8,044 nt of DNA from Deltaproteobacteria bacterium (lineage in GTDB: Bacteria > Desulfobacterota > Binatia > UBA9968 > CAXXLF01), in assembly GCA_022571535.1 (NCBI GenBank), contig JACZXR010000087.1, positions 1-8,044 of the forward strand, given 5' to 3'. Positions 1-5,847 of this stretch are shown one piece after another; the first letter of the stretch is position 1, and every line of letters begins with the position of its first letter. The notes beneath the pieces are model-generated. The model searched no databases. It was given only the letters and a program-made list of their open reading frames with translations, and had not been told where the DNA came from. The translations under genes and the position numbers were made by a program.

Positions 1-389
1 TTCAGATCGATCCGATACAGGAGCGCTTTAGCCTCATCCCTCAGGCGGGCTAGCAAAACAATTGGGCAAAGCAGGGAATTGATGGTAGCCAGGGTGACAA
101 AACGATCCTTGCCTCCTACCTTCTCATCGATCAATCGAGCCGCGAACCGCTTTGAGGGTGCTGTCCACCCACGGCGAAATAGTAGCGCCAGGGCAACACC
201 AAGACCGCCTGCCAGAGAAAAAATCAGAGTCTCAACTCCGATGAAATCACGGGTGAAAAAGAAAATCTCGAGATAGAAAAAGGCGATCAGGGGAGGAAAA
301 AACACCGAGAGGGAGTCCCACAGGTCATGCCTTCTCAGTCGCCGGACAAGGTGATCCACCAGCCTCTCGGGCTGCCCACCTTTTTCCAT
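1..389 (-). CDS. Two-TM membrane protein of unknown function, N-terminal part (cut by window edge)
   Basis: The reading frame is open from the ATG at 389 to the window edge, giving 129 complete codons with the C-terminus missing. The N-terminal ~24 residues are charged. Hydrophobic segments at about residues 27-45 and 53-71 should be two membrane helices, followed by a basic RR pair. Residues 83-101 read AARLIDEKVGGKDRFVTLA. This resembles the 'A..D...G..DR..TA' stretch after the TM pair in DUF4175-like proteins, but that link is only an impression. I chose ATG 389 because GGAGAG lies 7 nt upstream. An in-frame ATG at 434 starts 8 nt after the mltG stop and would add 15 residues, but has no clear ribosome site. 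The gene follows mltG closely on the same strand, so co-transcription is likely. Function unknown. Confidence 0.75.
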   Translation of the reverse strand, partial: MEKGGQPERLVDHLVRRLRRHDLWDSLSVFFPPLIAFFYLEIFFFTRDFIGVETLIFSLAGGLGVALALLFRRGWTAPSKRFAARLIDEKVGGKDRFVTLATINSLLCPIVLLARLRDEAKALLYRIDL

Positions 390-442
390 AGAGCGACTCT
401 CCAAGACTGTCTTGTATAACGCGCCTGGTTCCATCGAGATCT

Positions 443-1453
443 TTAATGTCTTTTAGGCTGCTTCCTGTTTCTCTGATAGATGTTTACCGCACGGTTGTGT
501 TCCCGGATCGTTTCGGAAAAGAAATGGGTGCCGTCATTCTTGGAGACAAAGTACAGGTAAGAAACATGGGCTGGAAAAAGGGCGGCTCGGAGGGAAGAGA
601 GGCCTGGGTTACAGATGGGGCCGGGAGGAAGCCCACGAATAAGGTAGGTATTGTATGGACTAGGATTCTGGAGATCCTTCCGCCTCAACTTTCCAGTGAA
701 GCCCTCCAGCCCATAGATCACGGTAGGATCACTCTGCAGAGGAATATTGCGTTTTAGGCGATTATGAAAGACCGCGGAGACAAGGGGACGCTCAGTCTCA
801 ACCCCGGCTTCCTTTTCAACTAACGAAGCCAGCGTCACCACCTCGTGGCGACTCAGCCCCAACTTCTTAGCCTGTCTCTCCATCATGGGTGTGAAAATCT
901 CCTGAAATTGCTCTACCATTGCGGTAAGAATATCACGTTCTGTGGCCGAAACAGGAAAATAGTAAGTATCTGGAAAAAGATAGCCCTCGATTCCATTATC
1001 TTCCAGACCTAAGAGGGAAAGGATCTCCGTACTCCTCGCCTCCTTGAGAAATTTTTCCTCGTCGGTCGCACCCTCCCTACCTAAGAGATCGGCTATTTCA
1101 CTTAGCGCAAGTCCCTCCGGAATCGTAATTCGGTGAAAGAGTCCTCTTCCAAGGACCATCCGATCCAACACCTCACGAGGCGCTATGGGCAAATCAAAGC
1201 GGTAAACTCCCCAGTGAATCTTCTTGTCCAGGGCCCACAAGCGGGCCCAGAAAGTAAAAAATCTCTCGCTGGGAATGACGCCTCTGTCCTTGAGTTTATT
1301 CACCACGGAGGAAAAAGATTCCCCCCGATCCACCTTAACCTCCACCACATGCCGCTTTTGTTGGGCGGGCATATAAAGAAAAACGAAAATAGAGATAAGG
1401 AATAAAAGAAGAGAAAGCGAGAGGAAAAGAACGGTCAAGAGAAATTTTCTCAC
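443..1453 (-). CDS. mltG: Endolytic murein transglycosylase MltG (YceG-like)
   Basis: MltG is an inner-membrane lytic transglycosylase that cleaves nascent glycan strands within the chain and is thought to set glycan length by ending polymerisation. The 336-aa protein has the full family layout. A single N-terminal TM anchor (residues ~4-27) is followed by a LysM-like region (~36-100) and the YceG catalytic domain. Family signatures visible are LASLVEKEAG (208-217, with the conserved Glu pair at 213/215), VFHNRL (228-233), QSDPTVIYG (240-248), SPYNTY (265-270) and GLPPGPI (274-280). Length is normal. The start is GTG at 1453, with TTGAGG about 10 nt upstream. It is the third ORF of a leftward block, 95 nt after the 189-aa gene and directly before a membrane-protein gene. 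Assignment to the family is secure. Confidence 0.97.
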   Translation of the reverse strand: MRKFLLTVLFLSLSLLLFLISIFVFLYMPAQQKRHVVEVKVDRGESFSSVVNKLKDRGVIPSERFFTFWARLWALDKKIHWGVYRFDLPIAPREVLDRMVLGRGLFHRITIPEGLALSEIADLLGREGATDEEKFLKEARSTEILSLLGLEDNGIEGYLFPDTYYFPVSATERDILTAMVEQFQEIFTPMMERQAKKLGLSRHEVVTLASLVEKEAGVETERPLVSAVFHNRLKRNIPLQSDPTVIYGLEGFTGKLRRKDLQNPSPYNTYLIRGLPPGPICNPGLSSLRAALFPAHVSYLYFVSKNDGTHFFSETIREHNRAVNIYQRNRKQPKRH

Positions 1454-1548
1454 AGTTTTAAAACCTCAAGGTTCCTCTCGGTTTATTCCAAATGGTTAAT
1501 GAAGGGGCGCGCGGAGGGTGAGGGTCCGACAGCACTGGCTGGAGAGAA

Positions 1549-2118
1549 CTAATTCGCTGTTGTGTTAACCTTTATCCAACCATCGATCTGCCTCAAAAAC
1601 CCCGCAAAGGGATCACTTCCTGGCTCTGCAGCAAAATAGGCCTTGCGCATGTAGTCGAGGGCACCCGAATAGTACTCAAATTTCTGTGAGAGCTCTTGAT
1701 AGAGAAGAAAACCAGTGCGGTAAAACGAAAGGTCCAACTCCGAAACCGTCCAGTAGGACCGCCTTCCCTCCTGGAGATAGTAGTCCAGGAATCCGCAATG
1801 CTCGACATGGGAGCGGAAAATACCGCTCATAAATAGGGTATAGTCCCCCAGATATTTGCGCCGTGATCTTTCCCTCAGGGGGGACCTATCTTGAAGCATC
1901 TCCGGATTGTCAGCCTCCAGGATTTCAACCACACTATCTAATTTCTTCCCTGCCTGAGAACCGATCCGATAGAGATTGTCGGAACGCGCAAAGTCAGTCA
2001 GCACGTCCGCCACGTACCTCTCCACCGTAGCATCATTAATGCCCAGCTCCCAGAAGCTCCGGCGAGTCAACCTGAGAAAGAAGGCATTCAACCGACCGGT
2101 GGTGATCCTTTTCTCCAT
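1549..2118 (-). CDS. Conserved-looking protein of unknown function, 189 aa
   Basis: I cannot assign this protein to a named family. It is 189 aa, has no signal peptide or membrane helix, and looks mostly helical. It is rich in aromatic and charged residues, with notable stretches RERSRRKYLGDYTLFM (82-97), HCGFLDYYLQEGRRSY (107-122) and LSQKFEYYSGALDYM (143-157). The last reads like a helix rich in Tyr and Phe. There is no obvious catalytic motif or metal-binding cluster. Codon use looks like its neighbours, so it is very probably a real gene. The ATG at 2118 lies 10 nt after the stop of a small upstream ORF, and a weak AGGGA sits upstream. mltG follows after 95 nt, so it may be co-transcribed with the envelope genes downstream. 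That gives a context but not a function. Confidence 0.8.
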   Translation of the reverse strand: MEKRITTGRLNAFFLRLTRRSFWELGINDATVERYVADVLTDFARSDNLYRIGSQAGKKLDSVVEILEADNPEMLQDRSPLRERSRRKYLGDYTLFMSGIFRSHVEHCGFLDYYLQEGRRSYWTVSELDLSFYRTGFLLYQELSQKFEYYSGALDYMRKAYFAAEPGSDPFAGFLRQIDGWIKVNTTAN

Positions 2119-2128
2119 ACGGAAATCC

Positions 2129-2383
2129 CTATGCTAGCAAATTGAGGCCGTGTGTAAAAGGTCTTGCTCCGGGTACGAAGGGCTGGTCATATTCCCTGAC
2201 TTCCTTCGTCACCTTAATCCTTCCTAGCTTCCCCTGGACACAGATGATGTTGCCCACCTTGAGCCGCCCGTGGTAAGTTCGATGATATCGACAACGAAAC
2301 GGGAATAGGGAGGGGGGATGATTCCGCGCTACGATCTGTTCCTGCGCTTCAAAGCCCATAGAACGCCGCCCCATTCTGGCCAT
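2129..2383 (-). CDS. Doubtful small ORF, 84 aa, unknown function
   Basis: This is an 84-aa reading frame with no recognised family. In its favour, it ends 10 nt before the 189-aa gene on the same strand, which is typical operon spacing. Its C-terminal half (residues ~40-70, KVGNIICVQGKLGRIKV onward) has the alternating pattern of a beta-rich small domain. Against it, no convincing ribosome site precedes the ATG at 2383 or the in-frame ATGs at 2374 and 2359, and the N-terminal half is basic and irregular (PFRCRYHRTYHGR). It lies opposite the promoter region of the rightward gene at 2493, so it could be chance. An in-frame TAA lies just upstream, so it cannot be much longer. Confidence 0.35.
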   Translation of the reverse strand: MARMGRRSMGFEAQEQIVARNHPPSLFPFRCRYHRTYHGRLKVGNIICVQGKLGRIKVTKEVREYDQPFVPGARPFTHGLNLLA

Positions 2384-2433
2384 GCCAATTATGGCGTAGA
2401 ACTTTGCTTAGACAATTAAATATAAAGGACTGC

Positions 2434-2461
2434 TGGCCATTTTCTACCACAGAGATATAAT
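2434..2461 (+). promoter_or_regulatory. Putative sigma70-type promoter for the lone LeuA-type regulatory domain
   Basis: A perfect TATAAT (2456-2461) is preceded, with a 16-nt spacer, by TGGCCA (2434-2439), a 4-of-6 match to TTGACA. The start of transcription would fall near 2468. That leaves a short leader of about 25 nt carrying AGGAG (2482-2486), 6 nt before the ATG at 2493. The -10 box and ribosome site are strong and the -35 is weak. This arrangement supports the short gene as an intact transcription unit rather than a chance gene fragment. Confidence 0.5.
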
Positions 2462-2492
2462 CGGGCTGTCTGACAAGCAATAGGAGACAGCT

Positions 2493-3014
2493 ATGCAGAG
2501 GAATCTCAAAGAAATATTTTTTCGCTTAGACGGTGCTTGGGCCTCCTTTGAGCTCATGTCGATCCGCAAGCGGGAGGATTACCTCAAGCCTTTCCGGGTC
2601 ATAAGATGCAAGATCGATGACCAGGTTGCCTTCGATGATAGAGAGGAGACAACGAGCCGCACCGAGGCATCTGTCGTGGTTGATATCTTTGGGGCAGAGG
2701 AGCATGCGACGGCTTCTGGGCGCGGACCGGTCCAAGCCGTGGACAACGCCATGCGTAAAGTCCTCGAAAAGCACTACCCGCAGCTTTCCGAGGTCCAGTT
2801 GGTCGAGTTTGATGTCCGCCTATTGCACCACGGTGAGTTGCCTGAAGATGAGGAGGACAGAGGGGCAGGGGCGCTGGTGAGAGTCCTGGCGATCTTTACC
2901 GACAGCAAGGAGAGGTGGGGAACCGTAGGAGTCGCAGAGGACATCCTCCAGGCCAGTTTGGAGTGCCTCATTGACGGCCTTGAATGGAAACTCAGAGGAG
3001 AACACAAACACTAG
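2493..3014 (+). CDS. Stand-alone 2-isopropylmalate/citramalate synthase regulatory (LeuA allosteric) domain protein
   Basis: The 173-aa product matches only the C-terminal regulatory domain of the LeuA/CimA family. In full enzymes this domain binds leucine or isoleucine and controls acetyl-CoA condensation with 2-oxoisovalerate or pyruvate. Family-like stretches are WASFEL (16-21) with KPFRVIRCKI (32-41), as in the linker and first strand of CimA-type enzymes. Next come GRGPVQAVDNAMRKVLEKHY (76-95) and RWGTVGVAEDILQASLECL (141-159). The TIM-barrel catalytic domain (about 350 residues, with the HxH metal site) is absent, and I see no trace of it in the 370 nt upstream. The ATG has AGGAG at 6 nt and a perfect TATAAT upstream, so this looks like a deliberate short gene. 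It may act as a free regulatory subunit or amino-acid sensor; that is inference. The alternative is a remnant of a broken cimA. Confidence 0.88.
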   Translation: MQRNLKEIFFRLDGAWASFELMSIRKREDYLKPFRVIRCKIDDQVAFDDREETTSRTEASVVVDIFGAEEHATASGRGPVQAVDNAMRKVLEKHYPQLSEVQLVEFDVRLLHHGELPEDEEDRGAGALVRVLAIFTDSKERWGTVGVAEDILQASLECLIDGLEWKLRGEHKH

Positions 3015-3196
3015 CTCCGAAATTCATCGATCGTTCGCACCCAACCGCTACGGGCCCAGCCCCAAGCCGGAAGATCAGACACAGCCGATATCCTACAGAA
3101 CCAGGGATTTCCCGTGTCCACCAGCTACTGGAATTCGTCATGATCGCCCAAGACTACCCATGACCCCCAGCGGAGACCTAGGCAAGGTATGGATCG
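3015..3196 (+). other. Intergenic stretch without a supported gene
   Basis: These 182 nt separate the regulatory-domain gene from the hydrolase gene. I see no promoter with two good hexamers, no hairpin followed by a T-run and no convincing coding frame. The two flanking genes point the same way and may be co-transcribed. Confidence 0.5.
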
Positions 3197-4024
3197 ATGT
3201 TTTACCGTTCTGAGACTCTCCTCTCTCTCGCCCTTAGTTTTTTTCTCTGGGGTTGCCAGATGGAAAAGTCTTTAATCTTCTATCCGACCTCTGATATAGA
3301 CCGGACCCCAGAGGAGCTGGGGCTTCCCTACGAGGATATCACCTTCACCACCGAAGACGGTGTCCGCCTCAACGGATGGTTCATCCCATCCCCTGAAGGG
3401 GTCCTGACCCTCTTATGGTTTCACGGCAATGCCGGCAATATCAGCCACAGGTTGGACAATATCCGCTTGCTTCACGAAAAGGTCAAAATCCACATTTTCA
3501 TCTGGGACTATCGTGGCTATGGCCGCAGCGAGGGCAGCGTCTCAGAAAAGGGGACGTACAAGGACGCCACTGCTGCGCTCAAATACCTGAGATCAAGGAA
3601 AGACTTGGATCCGAAAAAGTTTGTGTTCTACGGCCGTTCTCTGGGGGCCGCTGTCGCTGTCGACCTGGCAGTCCGTGACGAGCCACTCGCCCTCATCATC
3701 GAGACCGCATTCACTTCCATTCGAGAGATGGCTAAACTGGCCTTTCCCTTTCTACCCATCGGCCCTTTTCTTCGGACACGATATGATACCCTGGAGAAGA
3801 TCAGACAAGTCCAAGGGCCCCTTCTCATATTACACGGCGATCAGGACGACATTGTTCCTTATGCGCAAGGGAAACGGATCTTTGACGCAGCCCCGGAGCC
3901 CAAGGAGTTCTACACGATCCGCGGTGCCCGCCACAACGACACCTTTATCGTGGGCGGGGATCCCTACTTTGCGGCTTTAAAGGATTTCATTGAGCGGGCC
4001 GCTGCCCTACGGTCTGGAGGATAG
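3197..4024 (+). CDS. Alpha/beta hydrolase of the BEM46/ABHD13-like group, probable lipoprotein
   Basis: This 275-aa protein has a complete alpha/beta-hydrolase catalytic set. The oxyanion motif is HGNAGN (76-81), the nucleophile is Ser148 in GRSLGA (146-151), the acid is probably Asp217 in HGDQDDIVP, and the base is His246 in GARHND. WDYRGYGRSEG (103-113) is also typical of the BEM46/ABHD13/YfhR-like group, whose substrates are mostly unknown esters or thioesters. The N-terminus has a basic residue, a hydrophobic run and FLWGC (16-20). This is an acceptable lipobox, so the enzyme is probably anchored to a membrane through Cys20. Start ATG 3197 keeps this signal and has AAGG about 9 nt upstream. 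An internal ATG at 3260 would lose it. A long hairpin begins at the stop codon. Confidence 0.9.
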   Translation: MFYRSETLLSLALSFFLWGCQMEKSLIFYPTSDIDRTPEELGLPYEDITFTTEDGVRLNGWFIPSPEGVLTLLWFHGNAGNISHRLDNIRLLHEKVKIHIFIWDYRGYGRSEGSVSEKGTYKDATAALKYLRSRKDLDPKKFVFYGRSLGAAVAVDLAVRDEPLALIIETAFTSIREMAKLAFPFLPIGPFLRTRYDTLEKIRQVQGPLLILHGDQDDIVPYAQGKRIFDAAPEPKEFYTIRGARHNDTFIVGGDPYFAALKDFIERAAALRSGG

Positions 4025-4062
4025 CCCCTGCAGATGCTCTGAACGAGCAATATTGCAGGGGC
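4024..4062 (+). terminator. Strong hairpin at the end of the hydrolase gene, without a T-run
   Basis: GCCCCTGCA (4024-4032) pairs perfectly with TGCAGGGGC (4054-4062). Inside, GCTC (4036-4039) pairs with GAGC (4045-4048) around a 5-nt loop. The stem starts on the last base of the hydrolase stop codon. No T-run follows, so it is not a classical intrinsic terminator. It could protect the 3' end of the transcript or act with another factor. Confidence 0.4.
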
Positions 4063-4103
4063 CACAAGGAGGTTAATGGGTATGAATTGGGCTGGAGGCT
4101 CTG

Positions 4104-4195
4104 CTAGCCCGATCCGAAATTGCCCATTCGGCTAAGGCTCTCAGAGAGTAATTAAAAAGATCCCCGCTCTCGATCTTTTTTCGGATCGGGGCTAG
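4104..4195 (+). promoter_or_regulatory. Structured leader before thiD with mutually exclusive hairpins
   Basis: The 16-nt arm 4104-4119 (CTAGCCCGATCCGAAA) is complementary to 4179-4195 apart from one extra G. The left arm can instead pair locally: CCGAA 4114-4118 with TTCGG 4127-4131, and AGCC 4106-4109 with GGCT 4136-4139. It can also pair upstream, AGCCC 4106-4110 with GGGCT 4089-4093. The right arm overlaps the T-run of a terminator-like hairpin (4154-4181) and reaches into AGGA (4194-4197), the probable thiD ribosome site. This geometry resembles an attenuator or translational switch. I do not see the conserved TPP-riboswitch (THI box) sequence, so any ligand is unknown. Confidence 0.35.
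4154..4181 (+). terminator. Terminator-like hairpin with T-run upstream of thiD
   Basis: AAAAAGATC (4154-4162) is the exact reverse complement of GATCTTTTT (4172-4180), with a 9-nt loop and one more T at 4181. The stem is short in G/C pairs but has A-tract and T-tract flanks, so it could work in both directions. It may end transcription from the hydrolase gene, or be the 'off' form of a thiD attenuator. Confidence 0.4.
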
Positions 4196-4206
4196 GATAA
4201 ATTTCA

Positions 4207-5007
4207 ATGGATGCCCCGTATAAGGCTCTCACCATTGCCGGTTCGGACTCGGGGGCAGGGGCCGGGATTCAGGCGGATCTTAAGACCTTCGCTGCTCTCG
4301 GCGTTTACGGCACGTCTGTCATCACAGCCATTACTGCGCAGAACACCAAGGGCGTCACTCAGATTCTGGAACTACCCCTGGATCTGATCTCGGCCCAAAT
4401 CGACGCCGTGATCGAGGATATTGGAGCCTTCGCCCTCAAAACCGGCATGCTTGCCAATGCGGGGATCATAGAGGTCGTGGCAGAGAAGATCCACCAGCAC
4501 CGTTTGCAAAATCTCGTCGTGGACCCGGTAATGGTAGCCAAAGGAGGAGACATCCTCTTGCGCCAGGACGCCATTGACACGCTTCGCTCCCGCCTTCTCC
4601 CTCTGGCCACGATTGTCACCCCGAACCTCCCTGAGGTAGAGCAGCTGACCGGCATCAAAGGGACCCGAATACAAAATTTAAAGGATGCCGCAAAGCATAT
4701 CATCGACATGGGGGCAAGAAGCGTTGTGATCAAGGGAGGTCATAAAAAGGGTCCAGCTGTAGATCTCTTCTATGATGGAAAGGAATTCCGCCACCTCAGG
4801 GCCCCCAGGATTTCTACGGCAAACACCCATGGAACCGGCTGCACTTTTTCCGCAGCCATCACCGCCGGCTTGGCCAAGGGAGAAAAACTGGAAAAAGCAG
4901 TTGTTCAGGCTAAGAGATACATCACTCGGGCAATTCGCGAAGGATTTGCGATCGGCTCAGGACACAGCCCTGTTCATCACTTTTACCGTTTCTGGGAGAA
5001 AATTTAG
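4207..5007 (+). CDS. thiD: Hydroxymethylpyrimidine/phosphomethylpyrimidine kinase ThiD
   Basis: ThiD phosphorylates 4-amino-5-hydroxymethyl-2-methylpyrimidine (HMP) and then HMP-P, giving the HMP-PP used to build thiamine phosphate in the cytoplasm. The 266-aa protein has the ribokinase-like signatures of the family. These are TIAGSDSGAGAGIQADLKTF (9-28, substrate-binding N-terminus), TAQNT (43-47), VVDPVMVAKGG (104-114), TPNLPE (138-143), KGGH (176-179) and NTHGTGCTFSAAI (206-218, anion hole and catalytic region). The C-terminal GHSPVHHFYRFW (252-263) is also typical. Length is normal and no key residue is missing. The ATG at 4207 has AGGA (4194-4197) 9 nt upstream, partly inside a long inverted repeat that could limit translation. 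No other thiamine genes are in view. Confidence 0.97.
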   Translation: MDAPYKALTIAGSDSGAGAGIQADLKTFAALGVYGTSVITAITAQNTKGVTQILELPLDLISAQIDAVIEDIGAFALKTGMLANAGIIEVVAEKIHQHRLQNLVVDPVMVAKGGDILLRQDAIDTLRSRLLPLATIVTPNLPEVEQLTGIKGTRIQNLKDAAKHIIDMGARSVVIKGGHKKGPAVDLFYDGKEFRHLRAPRISTANTHGTGCTFSAAITAGLAKGEKLEKAVVQAKRYITRAIREGFAIGSGHSPVHHFYRFWEKI

Positions 5008-5321
5008 CCTCCAGGAGAGTTCACACTTGATCCAATGATATTCTCGCCTCATAGATCTCCGAAGATCTCGCATCTCTGCTGATGGTCCGTGGGTAGTGAA
5101 AATGATAAATTGAGGATTGCTTAAGCCGATCGATCGAGACAATTTTAAAACCACTTCGGCGGTGGTCGGATCTAAAGTCCATTAATGCCCTGCCAAAGAA
5201 AAGCTCAAAAACCATCTTACGGTGCAAGATTAACATCTCAGACCACGGTGATCCGAAAGGATCCGAGTTTCGCCAGTGAAATTTCTTGACAGGGAATGTG
5301 ATTCTTGATAAATTCTCTCCG
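5008..5321. other. Gene-free stretch with small hairpins and a promoter
   Basis: I support no gene in these 314 nt. AGATCT at 5053-5058 and 5063-5068 can form a hairpin with a CCGA loop shortly after thiD. GATCC/GGATC (5250-5263) form a 5-bp stem closed by a GAAA tetraloop, about 22 nt before a TTGACA box. A leftward open frame crosses the region, but it also overlaps the exported-protein gene and has no family resemblance I recognise. Confidence 0.5.
5286..5314 (+). promoter_or_regulatory. Putative sigma70-type promoter for the small exported protein
   Basis: Perfect TTGACA (5286-5291) is followed after exactly 17 nt by TAAATT (5309-5314), a 4-of-6 match to TATAAT. The expected transcription start is at about 5320-5322, on or next to the ATG at 5322. 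No Shine-Dalgarno sequence lies between. The mRNA may therefore be leaderless. Confidence 0.5.
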
Positions 5322-5750
5322 ATGTCTATAGTGCGCAGGAAGATCTTGAGCTTGACGCTTGCCTTCTCTATCATCTTGTCACTGCCCACCCTGAGCGCAG
5401 CGCAAAGCCTTTCTCAGCCGGAACCAGCTCCTGCTGAACTCGACGAGGAACAACAAGCCGGGCAGGATTTTGGATGGGGGGTCGGTTCCGTTCTCGCCAG
5501 CGTTTTCTATAGTCCGCTCAAGCTCACCTATGCGGGCCTTGGCCTCATCACGGGTGGGTTGGCCTTTGTCTTGAGTGGTGGAAGGCCAGACGTAGCCAAT
5601 AACATTATCTACCCAGCAATCCAGGGTGACTACGTCATTACGCCGAGTCATCTCAAAGGCGAGGAGCCTGTGATCTTCCTGGGGCCGCCTCCACTCGATG
5701 GTTCGAAGACCGAGCAACTATCACTTTCCCAGTCACCTTCCGGACGCTAA
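5322..5750 (+). CDS. Small exported or membrane protein of unknown function, 142 aa
   Basis: The product begins with a clear signal peptide: MSIVRRK, a hydrophobic core (~8-22), and a possible cleavage after SAA (25-27). A short Pro/Glu/Gln-rich linker follows (~28-48). Then comes a Gly- and hydrophobic-rich segment (GWGVGSVLASVFYSPLKLTY at 51-70, continuing to about 86) that could be one membrane helix or hairpin. After it are GGRPDVANN (86-94) and GDYVITPSHLKGEEPVIFLG (102-121). The last part has the regular look of a conserved short domain, but I cannot name the family. ATG 5322 is chosen because it gives a complete signal peptide. The frame is open back to a TTG at 5286, but that codon is the promoter -35. 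No ribosome site is visible before 5322. The gene stands alone and ends 97 nt before the end of the convergent lpxA homologue. Confidence 0.75.
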   Translation: MSIVRRKILSLTLAFSIILSLPTLSAAQSLSQPEPAPAELDEEQQAGQDFGWGVGSVLASVFYSPLKLTYAGLGLITGGLAFVLSGGRPDVANNIIYPAIQGDYVITPSHLKGEEPVIFLGPPPLDGSKTEQLSLSQSPSGR

Positions 5751-5847
5751 CCCCGTCCAAATATTTTGACCCTGCTGAGGCTTCTTCCGGTATCGAGAAA
5801 CATTAGCAGGTTCTAGCGTCCAGTGCTCTACTATTTTTGAATTTGGG

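Noticed and set aside
446..757. Rightward open frame of 103 codons
   Set aside because: It lies wholly inside mltG on the opposite strand, shows no family resemblance and is explained by the mltG reading frame.
2119..2492. Missing catalytic half of a citramalate synthase upstream of the regulatory domain
   Set aside because: I found no plus-strand frame here with DxxRD, HxH or other barrel motifs, so a simple frameshifted cimA is not supported within this window.
3068..3163. Short plus-strand frame containing ISRVHQLLEFVMIAQDYP
   Set aside because: It looks a little like a gene remnant, but it is only ~31 codons, has no start or ribosome site, and I cannot tie it to a family.
4080..4206. 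TPP riboswitch before thiD
   Set aside because: The position is right, but the conserved CUGAGA and following THI-box core are not present. The hairpins found do not match that fold.
5286..5321. TTG at 5286 as start of the exported protein
   Set aside because: The codon is the first triplet of a perfect TTGACA box, and starting there would put 12 extra residues before a well-formed signal peptide.
5021..5389. Leftward open frame of 122 codons after thiD
   Set aside because: It overlaps the promoter and signal-peptide region of the exported protein, has no recognisable domain and shows no ribosome site I trust. It is probably chance, though it covers the gene-free stretch.
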